A stretch of 64,000 nucleotides of DNA from Triglochin maritima. Lineage: Eukaryota > Streptophyta > Magnoliopsida > Alismatales > Juncaginaceae. A model generated the notes under the pieces. It ran no database searches. It saw nothing but the letters and a program-made list of their open reading frames with translations, and was not told the origin of the DNA. A program made the position numbers and the translations under genes. Shown here piece after piece: positions 57,508-64,000 of this stretch. The DNA lies in NCBI GenBank assembly GCA_963682175.1, contig OY821778.1:47468598-47532597 (forward strand). The letters run 5' to 3'. How positions within the stretch are numbered: the stretch's first letter is position 1; each line of letters begins with the position of its first letter.

Positions 57508-60500
57508 CGACGAAAATCTTAAACAGATGCGTCGGAAGTGAGATTTTTAGATATTTTTTAGCAAAAAACCAAAGGTTGTTTGTTCGAATACCCTCCGTTT
57601 TTAAAAATGTAACTATTTCTTTATTTTCTGAGGGGTCTGATTATACAAATCAATCCTTAACGTCGAAAATGTTAAACCGAACCGTCGGAATGGAGAATTT
57701 TAGATGTTTTCTTTTTTCGCAAAAAACCAAAGGCTAGCACACGAATTTCGGCCTAAACCATCAGTTTCGAAAATGTCTCTATTTCTTTGTTTTTTGAAGG
57801 GTGTCATGATACAAATGAATCATTAACGGTGAAAATGTTAAACAGGTGCGTCGGAAGGGAGAATTTTAGATATTCTATTTTTTCTTAAAAAACCAAAGGC
57901 TATAACACACCAATTTCCTCGAAACCCCTCAGTTTTTTTAAAATGTCACTTTTTCTATATTTTTTGTGGGGTCTCATGATGCAATTGAATCAATAACGAC
58001 GAAAATGTTAAACAAGTGTCGGAACGAAGATTTTTAGATATTTTTAATTTTTAAGCAAAATGCAAAGCCTATAGCACATGAATTTCTTCAAACAACCCTT
58101 AGTTTTTAAAAATGTCACAATTTCTTTATTTTTAGGGGTCTAATGATACAAATGAATCCTTAACGACGAAAATCTTAAACAAAAGCGTCGTAAGTGAGAT
58201 TTTTAGATATTTTCTTTTTTCGAAAAAAACCAAAGGTTGTTTCTTCGAATACCCTCAGTTTTTAAAAATGTATCTATTTCTTTATTTTCTTAGAAGTCTG
58301 ATGATACAAATCAATCCTTAACGACGAAAATGTAAAACCGAACCGTCGGAATGGAGGAATTTAGATGTTTTATTTTTTTGGAAAAAACCAAAGGCTATAT
58401 ATAGCACACGAATTTCGGCCTAAACCATCAGTTTCGAAAATGTCTTTATTTCTTTGTTTATTGAGGGGTGTCATGATACAAATGAATCATTAACGGCGAA
58501 AATGTTAAACAGGTGCGTCGGAAGGGAGATTTTTAGATATTCTCTTTTTTCGCAAATAAAACAAACGCTATAACACACCAATTTCCTCGAAACCCCTCGG
58601 TTTTTAAAAAATGTCACTTTTCTTTATTTTTTGAGAGTCTCATGATGCAAATGAATCAGTAACGACGAAAATGTTAAACTAGTGTCAGAAGGAAGATTTT
58701 TAGATAATTTTAATTTTTAAGCAAAATGCAAAGCCTATAGCACATGAATTTCTTCAAACAACCCTTAGTTTTAAAAAATGTCACAATTTCTTTATTTTTA
58801 GGGGTCTAACGATACAAATGAATCCTTAGCGACGAAAATCTTAAACAAAGGCGTCGGAAGTGAGATTTTTAGATATTTTCTTTTTTCGAAAAAAACCAAA
58901 GATTGTTTCTTCGAATACCCTCAGTTTTTAAAAATGTATCTATTTCTTTATTTTCTTAGAAGTCTGATGATACAAATCATCCTTAACGACGAAAATGTAA
59001 AACCGAACCGTCGGAATGGAGGAATTTAGATGTTTTATTTTTTTGGAAAAAAACAAAAGGCTATATATAGCACCCGAATTTCGGCCTAAACCATCAGTTT
59101 CGAAAATGTCTCTATTTCTTTGTTTATTGAGGGGTGTCATGATACAAATGAATCATTAACGGTGAAAATGTTAAACATGTGCGTTGGAAGGGAGATTTTT
59201 AGATATTCTCTTTTTTCGCAAAAAAACCAAACGCTATAACACACCAATTTCCTCGAAACCCCTCGGTTTTTAAAAAATGCCACTTTTCTTTATTTTTTGA
59301 GAGTCTCATGATGCAAATGAATCAGTAACGACGAAAATGTTAAACTAGTGTCAGAAGGAAGATTTTTAGATAATTTTAATTTTTAAGCAAAATGCAAAGC
59401 CTATATAGCACATGAATTTCTTCAAACAACCCTTAGTTTTTAAAAATGTCACAATTTCTTTATTTTTAGGGGTCTAATGATACAAATGAATCCTTAGCGA
59501 CGAAAATCTTAAACAAAGGCGTCGGAAGTGAGATTTTCAGATATTTTCTTTTTCGCAAAAAACCAAAGGTTGTTTCTTCGAATACCCTTAGTTTTTAAAA
59601 ATGTATCAATTTCTTTATTTTCTGAGAGGTCTGAAGATACAAATCAATTCTTAACGACGAAAATGTTAAACCGAACCGTCGGAATGGTGGAATTTAGATG
59701 TTTTATTTTTTCGGAAAAAACCAAAGGCTATAGCACACGAATTTCGGCCTAAACCATCACTTTCGAAAATGTCTCTATTTCTTTGTTTTTTGAGGGGTGT
59801 CATGATACAAATGAATCATTGACGGCAAAAATGTTAAACATGTGCGTCGGAAGGGAGATTTTTAGATATTGTCTTTTTTCGCAAAAAAACCAAAGGCTAT
59901 AACACACCAATTTCCTCGAAACCCCTCAGTTTTTAAAAAATGTCATTTTTTCTTTATTTTTTGAGGGGTCTCATGATGCAAATGAATCAGTAACGACGAA
60001 AATGGTAAACAGGTGTCTGATGGAAGAATTTTAGATATTTTTAATTTTTAAGAAAAATGCAAAGCCTATAGCGCATGAATTTCTTCAAAAAACCCTTTGT
60101 TTTTAAAAATGACACTATTTCATTATTTTTAGGGGTCTAATGATACAAATGAATCCTTAGCGACGAAAATCTTAAAAAGATGCGTCAGAAGTGAGATTTT
60201 CAAATATTTTCTTTTTTCGCAAAAAACCAAAGGTTGTTTCTTCGAATACCCTCAGTTTTTAAAAATATATCTATTTCTTTTTTTTCTGAGAGGTCTGATG
60301 ATACAAATCAATTCTTAACGATGAAAATGTTAATCCGAACCGTCGGAATGACAGAATTTAGATGTTTTATTTTTTCGCTAAATACCAAAGGCTATATATA
60401 GCACACGAATTTCGGCCTAAACCATCAGTTTCGAAAATGTCTCTATTTCTTTGTTTTTTGAGGGGTGTCATGATACAAATAAATCATTAACGGCGAAAAT

Positions 60501-60619
60501 GTTAAAGAGGTGCGTCGGAAGGGATATTTTTAGATATTCTCTTTTTCGCAAAAAACCAAAGGCTATAACACACCAATTTCCTCGAAACCCCTCAGTTTTT
60601 AAAAAATGTCATTTTTTTT

Positions 60620-63600
60620 GAGGGGTCTCATGATGCAATTGAATCAATAACGACGAAAATGCTAAAAAGGTGTCGGAAGGAAGATTTTTAGATATTTTTA
60701 TGCAAAATGCAAAGCCTATAGCACATGAATTTCTTCAAAAAACCCTTAGTTTTCAAAAATGTCACTATTTGTTTTAGGGGTGTAATGATACAAATGATTC
60801 CTTAGCGACAAAAATCTTAAACAGATGCGTCGGAAGTGAGATTTTTAGATATTTTTTTAGCAAAAAACCAAAGGCCGTTTCTTCGAATACACTCAGTTTT
60901 TAAAAATGTAACTATTTCTTTATTTTCTGAGGGGTCTGATGATACAAATCAATCCTTAACGTCGAAAATGTTAAACCGAACCGTCGGAATGGAGAATTTT
61001 GGATGTTTTCTTTTTTCGCAAAAAACCAAAGGCTATAGCACACGAATTTCGGCCTAAACCATCAGTTTCGAAAATGTCTCTATTTCTTTGTTTTTTGAAG
61101 GGTGTCATGATACAAATGAATCATTAACGGTGAAAATGTTAAACAGGTGCGTCGGAAGGGAGATTTTTAGATGTTCCCTTTTTCGCAAAAAAACCAAAGG
61201 CTATAACACACCAATTTCCTCGAAACCCCTAAGTTTTTAAAAAATGTCACTTTTCTTTAATTTTTGAGGGGTCTCATGATGCAAATGAATCAGTAACGAC
61301 GAAAATGTTAAACAGGTGTCGGAAGGACGCTTTTTAGATATTTTTAATTTTTAAGCAAAATGCAAAGCCTATAGCATATGAATTTCTTCAAACAACCCTT
61401 AGTTTTTAAAAATGTCACTATTTCTTTTTTTAGGGGTCTAATGATACAAATGAATCCTTAGCGACGAAAATCTTAAACAGATGCGTCGGAAGTGAGATTT
61501 TTAGATATTTTTTTAGCAAAAAACCAAAGGCTGTTTGTTCGAATACCCTCCGTTTTTAAAAATGTAACTATTTCTTCATTTTCTGAGGGGTCTGATTATA
61601 CAAATCAATCCTTAACGTCGAAAATGTTAAACCGAACCGTCGGAATGGAGAATTTAGATGTTTTATTTTTTCGTAAAAAACCAAAGGCTATAGCACACGA
61701 ATTTCGGCCTAAACCATCAGTTTCGAAAATGTCTCTATTTCTTTGTTTTTTGAGGGGTGTCATGATACAAAAAAATCATTAACGGCGAAAATGTTAAACA
61801 GGTGCGTCGGAAGGGATATTTTTAGATATTCTCTTTTTTGCAAAAAACCAAAGGCTATAACACACCAATTTCCTCGAAACCCCTCAGTTTTTAAAAAATG
61901 TCATTTTTTTGAGGGGTCTCATGATGCAATTGAATCAATAACGACGAAAATGCTAAAAAGGTGTCGGAAGGAAGATTTTTAGATATTTTTAAGCAAAATG
62001 CAAAGCCTATAGCACATGAATTTCTTCAAAAAACCCTTAGTTTTCAAAAATGTCACTATTTGTTTTAGGGGTGTAATGATACAAATGATTCCTTAGCGAC
62101 AAAAATCTTAAACAGATGCGTCGGAAGTGAGATTTTTAGATATTTTTTTAGCAAAAAACCAAAGGCCGTTTCTTCGAATACACTCAGTTTTTAAAAATGT
62201 AACTATTTCTTTATTTTCTGAGGGGTCTGATGATACAAATCAATCCTTAACGTCGAAAATGTTAAACCGAACCGTCGGAATGGAGAATTTTGGATGTTTT
62301 CTTTTTTCGCAAAAAACCAAAGGCTATAGCACACGAATTTCGGCCTAAACCATCAGTTTCGAAAATGTCTCTATTTCTTTGTTTTTTGAAGGGTGTCATG
62401 ATACAAATGAATCATTAACGGTGAAAATGTTAAACAGGTGCGTCGGAAGGGAGATTTTTAGATGTTCCCTTTTTCGCAAAAAAACCAAAGGCTATAACAC
62501 ACCAATTTCCTCGAAACCCCTAAGTTTTTAAAAAATGTCACTTTTCTTTAATTTTTGAGGGGTCTCATGATGCAAATGAATCAGTAACGACGAAAATGTT
62601 AAACAGGTGTCGGAAGGACGCTTTTTAGATATTTTTAATTTTTAAGCAAAATGCAAAGCCTATAGCATATGAATTTCTTCAAACAACCCTTAGTTTTTAA
62701 AAATGTCACTATTTCTTTTTTTAGGGGTCTAATGATACAAATGAATCCTTAGCGACGAAAATCTTAAACAGATGCGTCGGAAGTGAGATTTTTAGATATT
62801 TTTTTAGCAAAAAACCAAAGGCTGTTTGTTCGAATACCCTCCGTTTTTAAAAATGTAACTTTTTTTTTATTTTTCTGAGGGGTCTGATTATACAAATCAA
62901 TCCTTAACGTCGAAAATGTTAAACCGAACCGTCGGAATGGAGAATTTAGATGTTTTATTTTTTCGTAAAAAACCAAAGGCTATAGCACACGAATTTCGGC
63001 CTAAACCATCAGTTTCGAAAATGTCTCTATTTCTTTGTTTTTTGAGGGGTGTCTTGATACAAAAAAATCATTAACGGCGAAAATGTTAAACAGGTGCGTC
63101 GGAAGGGATATTTTTAGATATTCTCTTTTTTGCAAAAAACCAAAGGCTATACACACCAATTTCCTTGAAACCCCTCAGTTTTTAAAAAATGTCATTTTTT
63201 TGAGGGGTCTCATGATGCAATTGAATCAATAACGACGAAAATGCTAAAAAGGTGTCGGAAGGAAGATTTTTAGATATTTTTAAGCAAAATGCAAAGCCTA
63301 TAGCACATGAATTTCTTCAAAAAACCCTTAGTTTTCAAAAATGTCACTATTTGTTTTAGGGGTGTAATGATACAAATGATTCCTTAGCGACAAAATCTTA
63401 AACAGATGCGTCGGAAGTGAGATTTTTAGATATTTTTTTAGCAAAAAACCAAAGACCGTTTCTTCGAATACACTCAGTTTTTAAAAATGTAACTATTTCT
63501 TTATTTTCTGAGGGGTCTGATGATACAAATCAATCCTTAACGTCGAAAATGTTAAACCGAACCGTCGGAATGGAGAATTTTGGATGTTTTCTTTTTTCGC

Positions 63601-64000
63601 AAAAAACCAAAGGCTATAGCACACGAATTTCGGCCTAAACCATCAGTTTCGAAAATGTCTCTATTTCTTTGTTTTTTGAAGGGTGTCATGATACAAATGA
63701 ATCATTAACGGTGAAAATGTTAAACAGGTGCGTCGGAAGGGAGATTTTTAGATGTTCCCTTTTTCGCAAAAAAACCAAAGGCTATAACACACCAATTTCC
63801 TCGAAACCCCTAAGTTTTTAAAAAATGTCACTTTTCTTTAATTTTTGAGGGGTCTCATGATGCAAATGAATCAGTAACGACGAAAATGTTAAACAGGTGT
63901 CGGAAGGACGCTTTTTAGATATTTTTAATTTTTAAGCAAAATGCAAAGCCTATAGCATATGAATTTCTTCAAACAACCCTTAGTTTTTAAAAATGTCACT
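60620..64000 (+). repeat. 8-monomer higher-order repeat, about 1290 bp, 2.6 copies
   Basis: Matching positions 60836, 62127 and 63417 are 1291 and 1290 bp apart and share private variants (AAGGCCGTTTCTTCG, GATGTTCCCTTTTTCG, GGACGCTTTTTAG). Copies differ by only a few bases by eye; the third is cut by the window end. Confidence 0.88.

Larger units (their letters stand above)
49934..64000 (+). repeat. satellite, block 3, with higher-order repeats (continues past the window)
   Basis: About 85 monomers of 155-170 bp in the opposite orientation to block 2, with plus-strand landmarks GATACAAATGAATC, AACGACGAAAATGTTAAAC, GCGTCGGAAGGGAGATTTTT and CGCAAAAAACCAAAGGCTAT. Four monomer types alternate, marked by AACAGGTGCGTCGG, AGGTGTCGGAAGGAAG, CAGATGCGTCGGAAGTGAG and CCGAACCGTCGGAATGG, which gives a four-monomer unit of about 650 bp. 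Longer units of about 1960 bp and 1290 bp lie on top of this. The array runs off the right edge. Confidence 0.95.

Noticed and set aside
42738..64000. Recurring frames of 60-96 codons in the satellite with similar products
   Set aside because: The repeated peptides merely follow the satellite period. They overlap variable points of the monomer, lack a stable start or stop, and occur on whichever strand the array faces.
49934..64000. CENP-B-box-like sequence in the satellite (CGTTGGAAG in some monomers)
   Set aside because: Only part of the mammalian box matches, and the CGGG half is missing. The common monomer form is CGTCGGAAG.

Overview
The window is nuclear DNA from a flowering plant. The genes are interrupted by introns with plant-type GT-AG (once GC-AG) borders, and their products are plant proteins: a CPL-type CTD phosphatase, an ER cyclophilin, PDX1 and a TSL-kinase interacting protein. 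The transposons are also typical of plants (FAR1-type MULE, Micron-like and Harbinger-like MITEs, RTE LINE, LTR remnants), and the telomeric motif is TTTAGGG. The GC-rich third codon positions of the intronless PDX1 gene hint at a monocot, but I cannot name the species.

Layout: 0.26-1.09 kb, TPR protein gene (+), probably missing its 5' part. 1.5-2.25 kb, three MITE copies lodged in TA microsatellites. 3.4-9.7 kb, CPL1/CPL2-like phosphatase (-), 15 exons, all junctions placed by hand. 10.6-14.1 kb, basic Ser/Pro-rich protein gene (-) with a solo LTR in intron 2. 14.5-22.8 kb, a MULE of about 8.3 kb carrying a PMD/DUF1985-like coiled-coil Ulp1 protease gene (+), a convergent FAR1-type transposase gene (-) and three arrays of a 22-bp minisatellite. 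24.2-27.0 kb, secreted cyclophilin (-), 7 exons. 29.7-30.3 kb, Harbinger-like MITE. 31.3-32.2 kb, PDX1 (-). 33.5-39.8 kb, TKI1-like SANT protein (-), 12 exons, with an RTE LINE fragment in intron 3. 40.5-42.0 kb, a GC-rich repeat-like block with ten GGTCGACC palindromes. 42.0-64.0 kb, a satellite with a monomer of about 160-170 bp.

The satellite changes strand twice (near 42.77 and 49.91 kb), contains about 330 bp of degenerate TTTAGGG telomeric repeat, and passes from diverged monomers at its edge to nearly identical higher-order repeats (periods near 650, 1290 and 1960 bp) at the right end. This looks like the edge of a large subtelomeric or centromeric array meeting the gene-bearing arm.

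The best candidate for an undescribed system is the MULE. Its non-coding parts (one intron of each gene and the space between the genes) are filled with one short motif, and in both introns the motif has the same sense relative to transcription. The element also encodes a PMD/DUF1985-Ulp1 protein. This resembles the VANDAL/VANC arrangement of Arabidopsis, where an element-encoded protein recognises short tandem motifs in the element's own non-coding DNA. Here that role is inference only.
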